Notes: a model not told the origin generated them from the letters alone. Shown: positions 1 to 11,776, counted from the first letter of the stretch. The stretch is DNA of 64,000 nucleotides from Polyodon spathula (GCF_017654505.1 NC_054559.1:15933370-15997369), one strand, 5' to 3'. Program-made: numbers and translations.

Positions 1-3000
1 GACATTGGTAAAGTGAAAAGATGCAGATGTAACTTTTAATGTGTTTTGTCTCACACCATGCATCACGAAATTTGGTCAAGGAAATGACGTAAGTTAGCTG
101 TATATCTGTGCTATACAAAGTCATTTCTTTGCTCAGCTCAGAAACTAACATCTACACTGATGGCTGCTCAGAAACATCTCTGTGCCATGCCGGCTCAGAA
201 AAAAAGACAACATCTCTAATGCCATGAAAGCTCAGCTTGGCTCAGAAATAAATAACATCTACACTGCTGCCCGCTCAGAACAGCATCAGCTGAGGCGTGC
301 GTGTGAGATCACTGATGTGTGTGAGATCACTGATGGATCACCTTTGATTTGCTTTGTTCCTGTTTGCATTTTGATCCCTGAATGAACTATTTTGGATTGA
401 CTTTACCTGAAGAAAACCGGCTTATTATTTTTAAGAAGAAAATCAAATCCCTAACACTGTTATTAATCAATAAACCGAATGCAACTCGAAAAATGTATCA
501 AAGTAGAATTGTCTGATTCATTAAAATAAATAATAAAGCAATCACAATTCTTTGTTGCATGTCTGTTTACCATTCATACCAGCTTGTGCTAGAAGGTACT
601 ACAAGCGCCAAAATGATGAGTAATTAGTTTCAGCCTATCTTGATTTGCTGTAGTGCTTTACATACAGGTTCATTGAAATAGCTGACACTGCATTCATTTG
701 GCACCATTAGACCATGTAAAAATCTTTATAAGGTCTGTAAATATTGTTGAGATTATGAAGTCGTTGATGCATTAGTAATGTGCGTTTGGGGGAAATCTCT
801 AGTATTGCAGCGTTAGCTAGCTACTGTACTTGGCAGTACATGCTTTCGATGCACAGTACTTTTTGAAAGCAGCCAGTTGATAGTATGGCTTTGCTGTAGT
901 GCTTTACAGACGGGAACAGTGATTATACACTTGCATGCTTCTTGGGAGCCTGTAGGGCTCTTTCCACCTATAGGAACCCTGCAGCCTGGTTTGGGAAGCT
1001 GCAGTGCATAGAAGAAGCTCCTTAGGTCAGCAGAGCGGTGCATTACTCAAGGCAGCACATGTGGGAACCAAGAGATAGGAACCTGAATACTCAGTACTGT
1101 GCATGCTAAAAGAGCTCCTGTGAACTGAATCTTTAAACTATACAGGATTCAGATAAGCTCACAGAAACATCAGATCTCTCAAAGAATAAAGGGTTGTGCT
1201 CCTGGCAGAAAATAAAAATGTAGCAGTTGTCAATAAGTCAACAATTTGGTAGCCCCCAGACTGGGATCTCGCCTCCCTTCCTTGTCATGGAACATGGTAC
1301 ACATGAGAGCAACAACAAAAAATAAAATCAAACGAAGAAGTGCAACAAAAAAAGAGAAAAAGCGTGCTGTAAGTTGGTTTGCATTACTGTACATACTTGT
1401 TTAACTTAAATTAACAAAACCTTATTACCTACAGTACATACAACAAGCAATGATAGTATTTTAGATACATAGAACCAAAACATAATGTACACCCACAACT
1501 TCAAAAAATTGTTTATATTGAATTTGTCAAAAACCATATTCAGCAATGCTTCAGAGGTATTGTACTACTCAGAGTGTGCTATCTCCATATGAAACACTAG
1601 TAACTAGGAGCACAGTCACTGAAATGTTTCTAAATATATTGGTGAAATATATTAGTTTTACTCTATCATTTCCTCTGAGAAATCACAAAAAGCTGGAAGA
1701 GATTGAAATGCCTCTCCCCATAGTGCTTACAATTTAAAAATGTCTTTTGTTTGAGTGTTTGATTATACAATTCCATTAGAGTCTCTCCGGAGAGCAGGAA
1801 ACGATGCACTGGCAGCAGAACAATCACAACGATTGTTCTGGAGACTCTTGGATAGGTTTTCTAGTGGTTTGTGAGGATCTTGTGTCTCTAACTAAGCATC
1901 ACACACTGCATAGAAACCAGGCATCTTTAATAAGAGGTGAGCCCCGTTCTGGTTTTCAGTCTCAAGCAAACAAATCTCTCTCGCCCTTCAGATCCCCCCT
2001 TAATTTGTTCCAACAATTCATTGTGAAGCAGAAACCTTTGCAAACAAGTCCCGCAGCCTCCTTTTGTTTTAAAAAAAAGAGCCACTGACAAACCTGGTAA
2101 CTCACAGGCCCGAGACAAGCATGTGCTCGTGCATTTTTACCATCAAAATGGCAAACTTTTGAAAGGATGTCATATACACCAGCCTTTTAGGAATGTAGCA
2201 CTAACATAATACCCATGAAATCTCTTCCCTGTACACCATTCAACAATACAGCTATAATAATAAATGAGAGGCTACTGTCACTGGTCTTCATTCAGTAGCA
2301 CTTTCAATGACACTTAAACAGTATGCTAGATATTGTACAGCCACTGCAATATCTCACTGCAGAAATAATAATGCGTCCTACAAAATCACATCATGCACAA
2401 TAAAGTGTCATGGGTTTAATTTGGCTGCCCAGATAACTTTGACACGGTTTGATGCTTCCCAGGACACTAACTCAGAGTGCCAGTGGAATGGCAATGAGGC
2501 TTGTATTGATTATTAGGCTGGGGTCACAAATGCTGGCATGCTAGGGGACTATATACTATGGCTAGGTTAATTCAGCACAGTGCTGGCAGTCGCTCCATGG
2601 GTGTATACTGTACACGGCTACTCTGCACACATTACCAGGCTTTCAGATTAGTACTGGAACAAATACTTGAATTGTTGAACAAACAGGACTTGAGATACAT
2701 GGTAAAATTGCCCATGGTCATATTATTTCATACAACAGAATGTTTACAAGGACTGTATCAAATAGATATCATGCAACAGTCATGGGCCTTATCAACTAAG
2801 TCACGTGAGCTTCACCTTTTACATTTCAGTGTTGGATTGGGGGGGGGTTGAGTTTAAAAATGTCATCTTGTTGAACATGAGAATGGTAATGGTTCAAGCC
2901 GTCTTTGTCAGCTTTGGTCAGTGGGAATCACACATTTTGCCATCAAATAAATATTACAGTCCACCTATTATTTTCATGTGTTTTTTTTTTTGAGGATCTG

Positions 3001-3100
3001 ATTGACACTAAAAAAAAAACCTGGACAGCTATTTGACCAGATTTCATGAATGGGGGTTTAAGGTAAGAAAATGAATTCTTTCATTTAATTTCAATTTCAG
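1..3100. other. Upstream region without a recognised gene
   Basis: AT-rich sequence with only short chance reading frames and no protein family I recognise. Positions 130-290 hold degenerate short repeats built around a GCTCAGAAA / AACATCT motif, and 302-337 repeats GTGTGAGATCACTGAT. In human the neighbour on this side is GRIN2A, but no GRIN2A exon is visible. The stretch may contain 5' non-coding exons or the promoter of ATF7IP2, which I cannot place. Confidence 0.5.
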
Positions 3101-3731
3101 AAATGGAAAACTCCAATGCTGGACAAAGGAAGATTTTTTGAACAAAGAAGACCATGCCGCTAGGTTGCCGTAAAGAAGTCAATGTTTTGATGACAATTAA
3201 AGTAAATAAATCTAAGGGTTTACAAAAACCAGAGGGTGGAAACGCCATGGCTAAACTGGAAATGACACGAAGAAGCCCCCAACAATGTCAGGTTCAGATT
3301 CCAGATGTCACAAAACATTTCAAGGTTTGGAAAACCATGGGGCGAGATATGTTGATTTGGGACTGGCGTCAAAATCGATTACAATGGAAAAGGCCCATGA
3401 TGTGTGCATTGGCGCTGCTGTAGATACTACTATGAGGTCAGTAGGCAAGACAAACTGCAAGTGTATTCAGCAAATGGATTTCAGCAATGCAAGCTGTATC
3501 TGAAACAACAGAATGCGTGTGAACCTACTAAGAACAAGGGCTGCACCAGCAAAATTGACCTGAACAATAATGCAGCTTCCGCTACTCCTGGTAATCTACC
3601 AAAAATAGATGATATTGTGCCAGTTCTAGAGACTCCTGGATCAATACAAGTGGAAGTTTCTGCAAATAAATCTTACCATGCTGTGGGCCCAGAGTGCATG
3701 AAATGGAATGTGGGGGAAGAGAACTAACATG
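3101..3731 (+). pseudogene. ATF7IP2: ATF7IP2 N-terminal exon, decayed
   Basis: An acceptor (TTTCAATTTCAG) precedes an ATG at 3103. Its frame reads MENSNAGQRKIF, hits TGA at 3139-3141, then continues TKKTMPLGCRKEVNVL. This lines up with the conserved start of the ATF7IP/ATF7IP2 family (basic KK-TM segment). The stop falls where the family has a basic residue, so a CGA or AGA to TGA change is plausible. Coding-like sequence then moves between frames: about 3154-3300 in one, 3340-3500 in a second, 3430-3725 in the third. A possible donor (ATG|GTAGGT) is at 3732. An internal start at 3154 is possible but would not overcome the later shifts. Confidence 0.6.
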
Positions 3732-5955
3732 GTAGGTTTTCACAGCGTCCTCAACATTTTAAACTTGTATTATGCCTTTTGAAACCCAGGGAAATTGAAA
3801 AGAGAATGCATGCACCCGAGATGAACTAGGAATAAAAGTATTTATTTAGTGGAATAATAAACTAGATCTGAAAAGAACACTTCACGACAGAGATACTTAC
3901 CTGCTATAATTTTAGTAAGCCGTTGTGTAGTCGTAGTTATTTTTTACAAAAGAAATAAGAGTCAGTTTTGCACCCAACCCGCTCCTCCAGCTGTGCTAGG
4001 ATATAAACCACGCCCAGGGGGTCGGCTAGCTGTCCGGAGCGGGAAGCAAGAGACCAGTCGAAGAAATGCGGCGATACGCGCGTACTGTTTAAAATAAAGA
4101 AATACAAACTGCCAGTGCATTGTTTCAACAGGGAGATGGTAGGTACTCTTTACAGAATATGGGCGGGTGGTGACGAAGTAACGGGCTTTTAGGTTGCATT
4201 GTTAAAAACCTTTGAACTGTGAAAATAAGACGTTGTGTTCACATCACGCCCTACGGTGGCTCTGGTGTTTACCTCGGATTTAACATTCAGCGTGGCAGTG
4301 GCGTGTGCCCCAGGGAAACGCGATGTGGTTTTACTGCATTCTGGTGTAGACTTGGGGCTAATCAAGTTTTCCAACTGACCTTAAGACCCGTTTAACCTCC
4401 GCTTGCTGGAGTCGTTTGGTATAGAGCACCTTTTCAAGGTGTATAGCCTGCACTGTATGTCAAATGCCAAAATAATACACAGCAATCAAGGTTCATAAAA
4501 ATTCCCTAACATACCTTTTTTTTTTTTTTTTTTTTGACCTGTTTTGGATCAATTTTATTAAGTTGTTACGGTCATTATGTGCGCGCTGTCCCATTAAAAA
4601 AAAAAAAAAAAAAAACAATGGCGCCTATAGGGCACAGTAGCTTTGCCGTGCAGAAGGAAATAACATGGAGCCTCCTAGGACAAGAAAAGGCGCTTCTGCT
4701 TTTCTGAAGTTATTGTTTTGTGATCTCCGATCGCTTTCCACGGGGGAAGATGCTCAAAGGCCGTCCGAGTAACGTTAGATTACTTTACGCGGCTGAAGTA
4801 GCTAGCTAGCATCTGTAATGTTAACAGAGCGACTGCAAGAAACGGTTCAGGATACAGGCACTTTTTCTGTTGTAGATTTTGTTTTATTATTTTAAGAACA
4901 GAACTGTATTCGGCTTCAACTACATGGGGAAAATGCTCTTGGTACAGTATTGTAGTTTTGGTGTTCAACTTGGATCTTCTGTTAGGGAAAGTACTACTGT
5001 AGTAACAGTACCAGGCTGCAGTTTGAAACTGTTACTGCAAGCTTTCTTTTTGTACAGTGTTCTGAATAAGACTACAGTTAGGCTACAGTACAGCAGCTAT
5101 GTTACGCAGCAATCGTATGTAATTGCATAAGAAGCGTCACTGTAATGGCAGATAATTTATGAATAATTAATGCTGCACTTTAAATAGAAATGTGTGATTA
5201 TTTCGTTATTTCAGAAAGAAAAAAAGAAAAACGCCAAGGTAAAATACGGTAGCGTCTGTTTTATTTGTGCACATTTACTATGGAAATAGCCCTAAATGTC
5301 CACACAATGGGGCAATTTACATCATTTGTTTAATTCGAATTTTGTACACCTCAAACAATTTCTATGGCCCCCAGAGATTCGAATCAAGCAGAGTTCACTG
5401 TACATACATTCAGCTCTTAGTGAAGTGGTTAGTTGTACAAGTCAAGATGCATTCTGCCTCACTGCTGGAGAATAACCCACAAAAGAGTTGAATTGGTATA
5501 GTTTGAAGAGCACCTATTTCGGTATGATCTTCTTTAATTGTTGTGACCAGGACAATGTAAGATGTGACGGCATGATATTGGTACTCAAACCTAAGCCTGT
5601 TGTGGCACCAAGACACAGGATAAAACACAAATACATTTCAAAGCTGCTGGTGTTGCCATGGTAGCAATATACATTCCTAATTTAAATACAAAAATGTATA
5701 GGAAATAAAGGTATGATTTGGGACATATTTGGGTTTCTTGAGTGCTACATTTTTTTGTGCGGCCCCCCATCCCATGCAACCTCCATTGACCCTCCATCAC
5801 CAAAACTTCAGGAACCCCTGGTCTACAGCAACGTAAAACAGGCTGATTTGTTTGCGGTCGGTATAAGAGTTACATGTATGACAGTACTTTGAAATGTAGC
5901 TGTTATACTGCCAGACTTACAAATATATAATATATATATAATCTTTCCCTTTGAG

Positions 5956-6713
5956 AAGCTATGGCTAAGCGAAAAAGAAGCCGTTGCGACAGCGCACACA
6001 AACGTTTGAAGATTTCAGCCAATGACACAGCAGGCTTGGAATCTGAGGAAACAGAAGGAAGGAGTAAAATGTCCTTGAAAGAGGTACGTTTTTCATATGT
6101 GATCTCTGATTCTAGGACAAGAGAACTGCTGAGGGGATTGTGAGAACCAAGCTTAGTAAGTAAAATGCAATGCCGGTTTATTTAAACAAGCTTTCCATAG
6201 GTCTTTTAAGTTTCGCTGTGTGCATGCACTGTAGGTCAGTTTATGTTCTCATCATTTACACTGTGTAATGCATGGTAGCGTAGTATACTGGATGGTATTC
6301 ATAGGTTTGTCACTTTTAGGTTGCCAGGCTTTCTTTCTGTTGTACATTATTACCACAATATGTTTGTATTTCTGCAGGTTCCAGACATGGTTAAGCAGGA
6401 AGCTTTTGCTCTGTTCAAACAGTTTGATACCAAGTTTGAAGAACTGACTGAAAGAATTAAGAAAGTGGAGTGCAGCCCCAAACATGAAATGCTGGTCACG
6501 AAGTTGCAGGTTTATTTTGTAGTACTGTTTCTTTAAACCTGGCTTCTTTATTATACTTTTGTTTAATTAGTGCTGTCGTTTATGTAAATTGTATTTGTAT
6601 TACAGGCACAAATATTCAAAATAAAGAGGCGGTTGCAAGAGGCTTTGATTTCTGAGAACAGAGTGGCGAGACCCATGAAGCCCAAGATTTCATCAGTTGT
6701 CATATTAGATGAG
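5956..6713 (+). CDS. ATF7IP2: ATF7IP2 NLS and coiled-coil exons (three, intact)
   Basis: Three consecutive exons with clean phase-0 junctions: 5956-6083, 6378-6509 and 6606-6713. The first holds an ATG at 5961 followed at once by a basic cluster (AKRKRSR), the family's nuclear localisation signal. The second and third form the amphipathic helix (FDTKFEELTERIKKVEC, then IFKIKRRLQEAL) that in ATF7IP proteins binds SETDB1. No stop or shift occurs in the 121 codons from 5961. Translation could start at 5961 if the decayed upstream exon is not used. The donor after 6509 (GTTTAT) is weak. Confidence 0.75.
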
Positions 6714-7462
6714 GTACTTACTTTATTTTGATCTGTTTCAATTGATGTGCGACGCCTACCTTGCTGTAAGTCTCGTGACGAACAGGGTGATACCATTTAC
6801 TTTCAGAATTTCTGTTCAGAGGAGAAAAAATCAATTACTCTGTTGTAACTGGGGAATCGGGCAGTCTTATCTTTTAGTGACACTAAAGTAAACCTTGCAT
6901 CCTCTCGGAGTTCCCCCTAGACTCCTCCTTGTCAAGGAAACGGATTGCTCCACTCAAGGTTGTCTGACAGCCACATCCCAGGTGCGGCTGATGGCAGTAA
7001 TTGAATGCGTTCTTATTTACTCTGCTTGCATGGAATTGATTCGCCTGTAAGGTATTTTGGTCCCCCAGAAAAATCTGTTTTGCCGGCATCTAAAAATGTA
7101 ATGCCGTCAGATATGTTGCAATGTTTCTGTTAGTAGTCTGCACGCTGGGTCACTTGCAACGTACCTCTTACTTAGACCATTGTGTTGATACTAAATTCAG
7201 GTTTGGTTCAGCCCCTGTTAAACTGGTCTAAATTAAGACCCGTTTTAGTGGTTTATTGTAGAGCTGTTTTAACCAGCTCTATTTAAAGACTGAAGCTGCA
7301 AATTAACCTTTCCTTGCGAATTCATCTACACACTGCAAGTATTCTGTAATACTGAATATGCCAAACATTTTATATAGCGTTTAAGTTACTGTATTGTACA
7401 TTTTTACACAGCCTGGAAAACGTGTGGGGAACTACAGCACCTAACAATTTTTTTCAGTAATA

Positions 7463-7838
7463 ATTTATGCCACGCAATATAAAACATTATTAAATAGATA
7501 TGCAATTGCATATTAAATTAATATTTAATAGATATGCAATAGCTGGTTTCTTGCTAAATGTTAACCAAATGTCGATTGAAAATGTAATTACATATCAAGT
7601 CCATTTATATTACAATTTTTTACCCTTGAAAATATGTAATAATTTTCTGTCCTTTACATGTTTTTATTTGAAAATACAGTTGATCTGACTTCAGTGTTAA
7701 TGGAAAGTAATAAGGAATAATTGAACAACTTTAATATCAATTGCATATCTATTAAATATTAATTTAGCATTAATTTAATATGCAATTGCATATCTATTTA
7801 ATGTTCATTTGTGCCACGCAATATAAAGCATTACCAAC
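7463..7838. mobile_element. Fold-back (MITE-like) element with long inverted repeats
   Basis: Positions about 7493-7541 and 7737-7801 are inverted copies of one AT-rich segment (AAATAGATATGCAATTGCAT in the left copy, its complement on the right). The ATGCAATTGCAT core is itself palindromic. Outside the inverted repeats are two imperfect direct repeats containing GCCACGCAATATAAA, at about 7468-7486 and 7812-7830. No coding capacity is seen. A non-autonomous DNA element in an ATF7IP2 intron is the simplest reading; the superfamily is unknown. Confidence 0.55.
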
Positions 7839-8394
7839 GTTTCTTGTGTTGCAGTATGCTTTTTTTTCTATATGTTTACTTTGTAAAATCTGTGTGTGTG
7901 TGTGTGTTTGAAAACACTTTGGTACAATTATTAACCTCTGCTTTATAGCCCGTTTGGGGAGGGGGGGTGTTCCATCTGTATGGGTGTACGATCTGTTCGA
8001 TCAGAGAAGCTGGAAAGTAACAGGAATGCAGTCCCTGAATGTAGCCACACTCAAACAGCATCTACACCCAACAGCATTAAAGCAAACTGAGACTGCGCTT
8101 ATAGTTTTCTAACAACCAACAAACACCATGCTTGTTTGGCAGAGGTATATCTCCAGAAGTGGTAACTCTTCCTTTCGTTCTGTATTTTAGTCTAGGGTGT
8201 TTGCATGCACAGGAAACTCCTATCAAAGTTTTTATATCAATCATGTTCTTCTGTATAAAGGGTGCAATAGATCATTCTTTTCTGAAGTGCTTACCCATTT
8301 TGAATATTGTAAAATATCCCACCTTGTGTTAAAATTTTGGTAGAATGTACCAAAGTCTTCCTCCTCTCAACCATTGTTGCAACAAACTGAGCAG

Positions 8395-8522
8395 TCCGGC
8401 ACAGCAGGGACTCTGGCCCGGTCACTGCGTTCCTCATCCTCGCCCTCTTCAGCAGCTGTGCGATCTGCCCAGGTCTCTTAGTGTCAGAAAACAGATGGCC
8501 CTGACTGCATTCCAGCTTCTAG
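8395..8522 (+). pseudogene. ATF7IP2: ATF7IP2 Ser/Ala-rich exon with premature TAG
   Basis: Acceptor GAGCAG and donor AG|GTAATT fit the neighbouring phases: the exon starts in phase 0 after the coiled-coil exons and leaves two bases that the exon at 9147 completes. The only frame consistent with both junctions reads SGTAGTLARSLRSSSSPSS and onward, then TAG before CQKTDGP. A CAG to TAG change would explain the stop. The exon sequence itself is not strongly diagnostic, so the assignment rests mainly on splice phase. Confidence 0.45.
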
Positions 8523-9146
8523 GTAATTGTGTTAAATGCAGGCACTGTAGACTGAGTGGCTGTGGGTGAAAAGTGTATGCATCCTAAGGCTCTCTAATAT
8601 CCCAGCTGGGGATGCCTATCCATGCAAATGACATGATGGTTAATTTCTATTCTAAAAACTAACTTCATAGAAGTTCAGGGCCCCAAGGATACAGAAGCAT
8701 TGTTATCGCTTGTCTGTGTTAGTTTGGGGAATTGCATATGTAATGTATTTGTGAATTATTTTGGCTCAAGTGAGGACTAAATACAAATGGACCATTTGTA
8801 AACTAATATAACAAGTAAAGAGATAGACCGCCTGCACACTTAGGATCTTATTTAGTTTATAGTTTGAAAACACCATGCTATCAGGTAAATTCAACGTTTC
8901 AATCTACAAAAGATCTTCGTCAGGATATAACGTAAATATGAATTGTTGCGACCAACTAGAATTTCAGATTTAATTTTAAAGCAAAATAGTTTGCAAGTTA
9001 AACTTGAAGTACATTATCTAAAACTTTGTTGTTATTGGCCTTCTGTGCTTTTATTAAATGTATGATGTTGGAAGGATAAGGTTTGTGTTTTGATGTATAA
9101 AATCTCTTAGTGCACCAGAAGTTGTAAGAGTTGCTTCATCTTGCAG

Positions 9147-9864
9147 AAAAGAAACAGGTATTCTAGGAACAGCAAGTGCACAATCTTCAGGTAAAAATCT
9201 TACTGATGTTTTATATCTTACAAAGTGATTTTGTTCATTTGCTACATTTTATAAAATACTGTGAAATGAACACTTAATAGCTTTATACTGGTTTTGCTAC
9301 ACAGTTGCAGTTGAGTATTTGCAATCAAATACAGCATCAGCTAAGGAGGTTGCTGCAGGTTTTACATCATTCGACTCAAGTGTTTCAGAGATCTGTCCTG
9401 ACATGCCTTTACCAAAGCCTTTTTTGCAAGTTCTTGTACGAAACGGTTCACATACTGAAAAGGACAGGGCCTCCGCTCAGCAGTCTGCTGCAAAAAGCAT
9501 GCATTCCCAAGGGCTGTCGCTGGTTGACATTTCCTTACTCTGCTACAAATGAGGAGTTTGTTAACCCACTTCCTGCTTATGTGCAAAATAGTAGTTATTT
9601 TGCAAGAGGTTTAAGACTGGCAGTAACTGAAACAATATCTAAAATATAATTTTCTTGTCCACAATTGGAGGTCTTAAATAATGTCAATGATGTTTCTCAT
9701 GTTGTACAAGCAGGATAAAGGTGCTACACCATCTGCAAAAGGAACACCGATCTCAAAACATGGCCTCAGACACTGATCCTAATATTAAAAGTCAAACCCT
9801 TCTAATTACCAACAACGCTAACGATGGACCTGAAAGTTTGTCAGGAGTTGAAGAGAAAAAATGT
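9147..9864 (+). pseudogene. ATF7IP2: ATF7IP2 central exons, frame broken
   Basis: A 44-bp exon (9147-9190, KETGILGTASAQSS) splices in phase to a larger exon starting at 9305 (VAVEYLQSNTASAKEVAAGF). The reading frame stays open to about 9540, where TGA arrives. Coding-like sequence resumes in another frame (YSATNEEFVNPLPAYV), then again (QLEVLNNVNDVSHVVQAG), and again at 9750-9861 (SDTDPNIKSQTLLITNNAND). A donor is plausible at 9865 (TGT|GTATAT). This patchwork is what an ancestral exon looks like after several small indels. A 150-bp relative of its last part lies at 26036-26190. Confidence 0.5.
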
Positions 9865-10703
9865 GTATATCATTTTTTGCCCAGTAGAGTTTGTGGGCAT
9901 TTTGAAACTGCCTGGGTTTTTAATCATCTACATTCTCACCTATCTGCTGTTCTGTTCTTGAAGCAGACCTTGATCTCGTCACTTCTCTGCTATTTAAAAA
10001 ATATAAATTACAGTATATATGTTATTTTTTTTAGCTTCCAAGTTTTGAGGAACAGGTTTAGCATGATCCACAGACAGTTAGTAACATTCCCCCAAAGAAA
10101 GTAATCTGGATTGTTTTTTACTGGACGTAATTTTAAAACAATTTTAGTGTTGGTGGTTTGGATTTTATTACTGTAAGTCAAATAAGAGTGTTAGATGCAG
10201 AGGATTTCCTGAGAATGGGGGGGGTCTGAATTTCCATGCCTACCCCTAGAAACATTCTGTGCCATAAAGTATTATACTCTGCCGTGCTGTCCCCTTTCTT
10301 ACCAAGCGTAACATTCCTGCAGCTCATAAACCATTATAACCAACTGTCTGCACAAGTAGGGAATGGGATTTGGTGTGGAACACTTCTGCCACCTGGTGTC
10401 AGGAGAACGTTGGTGGCGAGTTTGTGTTGGTTACTGCCTAACTACTCTCTCAATTCAATTTCTGGTACTGGAAAAGGAAGTGGTATGTGCTCAGAGCTCA
10501 GGGAGTATGCCCGAAGACAGTGCTCGGCAGAACAGACAGGTGCTTTTCCCGTCAATTGATTCAATACTGAAGTATTTTTCTCTCTCTTTGCTTAGCCATC
10601 TAGCATGTTCCAACATAATGAGTATAAAGCATTTTGTTGAAACGGACTTGAAAGCCTAGCAATGCATTTGTTCAAAGTTTACCCCCTTTTTTTTGTATTT
10701 TAG

Positions 10704-11776
10704 GTTTGCAGCGGTGATGGGGAGAAAATGATTGATCTCACAGCAGACGATAATGACGACCAACTCGGTAAAAAGTGCCATCAGTTTTGGCTCCTGTTCA
10801 CAAGGGGGATGCATGCTGGAGCACAGCTACCCGAGTTGTTTCTCCGGTGTACAGATTATTTTTATGACTTGGCCAAAGAGCTGAGGTTGAAGTCAAAGGG
10901 AGATAATAAAGGAAAGAACTCCAGTAAGGAGATTCCAGTTCATTCTCTAGCAAGGAAAAGAGGTTTTATTAGACAACCGTTTCTGTTTCATTTTTCCTGG
11001 CAATGAAATGTTTTTTTTTTTCTTCCTTTGCACATGAATCCACAGGTGGTCTGCAGCCAGCAGCAGTGAATGAAAGCAGTGTCAGTGTTGCACATGTCAG
11101 CCTGACGCTCTGCTTACCAGCTAAGGTAGTGTACATTGTTCAATAGCTTTACTAGAATTGCTTTGCAGTTTGTTTCTGAATGGCTCCTGAGCAGTGGCAA
11201 TCTGTCCTTCGGATGAGACATAAAACCCAGGTCCTATTGTAAGTGGCTGTGCAACAGTTGTTGATGCGTAGTTCGCCCACTTGTCTCTAAGTGGCTTTGG
11301 GTAAAAGTATCTGCTAAGTGACTCAATAATAATGTGCTGCTGATGTTTTTCAATGCATTCTGCAGGATCCTATGAGTCCTACAAGCACTTTGCCTCCACT
11401 TCCTGAGACGGCTGTTCCTCTTGATCTGCCTGCTGTAGCTGCCTCCTTTAATATGCCTCAGAAACCTGAGCTGAAAGTGACGAACATTGAAAACCCCAAA
11501 GGAGTGGGCATACTGTGGGATTTGTCACAGGTTGACACCAGCGTTGCCTCAATTCAGAGCTACTGTTTGCATGTTCTTTACGAGAACGCTAATGTTAGAA
11601 AGCTGCGCTGGAGGAGTATAGGAGTCATCAAAGCAATACAGCTTCCAATGTGTTGCAGGCTGACTAAGGTCAGCCCTGGAAGGTATCATTTTGCAGTTGT
11701 TGGAAAGGATATTTACGGACGGTTCGGACCCTATAGTGATATACAGTCTACCACAGTCAATGCTGTTGACGTGTAG
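10704..11776 (+). CDS. ATF7IP2: ATF7IP2 SUMO-interacting motif and FN3 exons (intact)
   Basis: Exon 10704-10767 encodes EKMIDLTADDNDD, a hydrophobic core followed by acids as in SUMO-interacting motifs; ATF7IP proteins have one here. Exon 11046-11125 follows in phase (GLQPAAVNESS...). Exon 11366-11776 encodes a proline-rich linker and the C-terminal fibronectin type III domain that binds MBD1 in this family, ending ...SDIQSTTVNAVDV and TAG. All junctions agree in phase and no lesion is seen. Exon 10704 begins in phase 0, so it could also join directly to the donor after 6713. Confidence 0.8.
11183..11332 (+). repeat. Degenerate interspersed repeat (fish SINE/LINE-tail type)
   Basis: Contains CCTTCGGATGAGACATAAAA and AAGTGGCTTTGGGTAAAAGT-ATCTGCTAAGTGA, motifs seen in widespread fish repeats. 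The second motif reappears inverted at 23870-23935 (TTAGCAGACACATTTATCCA). It sits in the last ATF7IP2 intron, 33 bp before the terminal exon. Confidence 0.5.

Larger units (their letters stand above)
3101..11776 (+). pseudogene. ATF7IP2: ATF7IP2 (SETDB1/MBD1-binding cofactor), partly decayed gene
   Basis: Proposed coding exons: 3101-3731, 5956-6083, 6378-6509, 6606-6713, 8395-8522, 9147-9190, 9305-about 9864, 10704-10767, 11046-11125, 11366-11776 (stop TAG). All have AG acceptors and GT donors, and phases agree from 5961 onward. The ATF7IP family brings the H3K9 methyltransferase SETDB1 to chromatin. Its hallmarks are visible: a basic NLS (KRKRSR), a coiled coil (codons from 6378 to 6713), a SUMO-interacting motif (MIDLTADD, 10704 exon) and a C-terminal FN3 domain with KDIYGRFGPYSD. 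The N-terminal motif KKTMPL-CRK near 3145 is typical of ATF7IP2. Lesions: in-frame TGA at 3139 and frame changes in the first exon, TAG in exon 8395-8522, and at least three frame changes in exon 9305-9864. The intact exons alone join in frame into 305 codons. Family identity is firm; whether the locus is dead, shortened or affected by assembly error is open. ATF7IP2 is chosen over ATF7IP because EMP2, TEKT5, NUBP1 and CIITA follow. Confidence 0.75.

Noticed and set aside
4519..4616. Poly-T followed by poly-A as an inverted-repeat element
   Set aside because: Only homopolymers pair; the intervening sequence shows no further symmetry.
8860..8945. Penelope- or DIRS-like element end (CAACGTTTCAAT ... 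TCTTCGTCAGG)
   Set aside because: The motif resembles such ends, but too little sequence is left to support a call.
10728..11006. Extension of the SIM exon through 11006 as a longer coding exon
   Set aside because: A GT donor at 10768 followed by a phase-matched acceptor at 11046 explains the gene; the extension ends in a stop and does not resemble the family.
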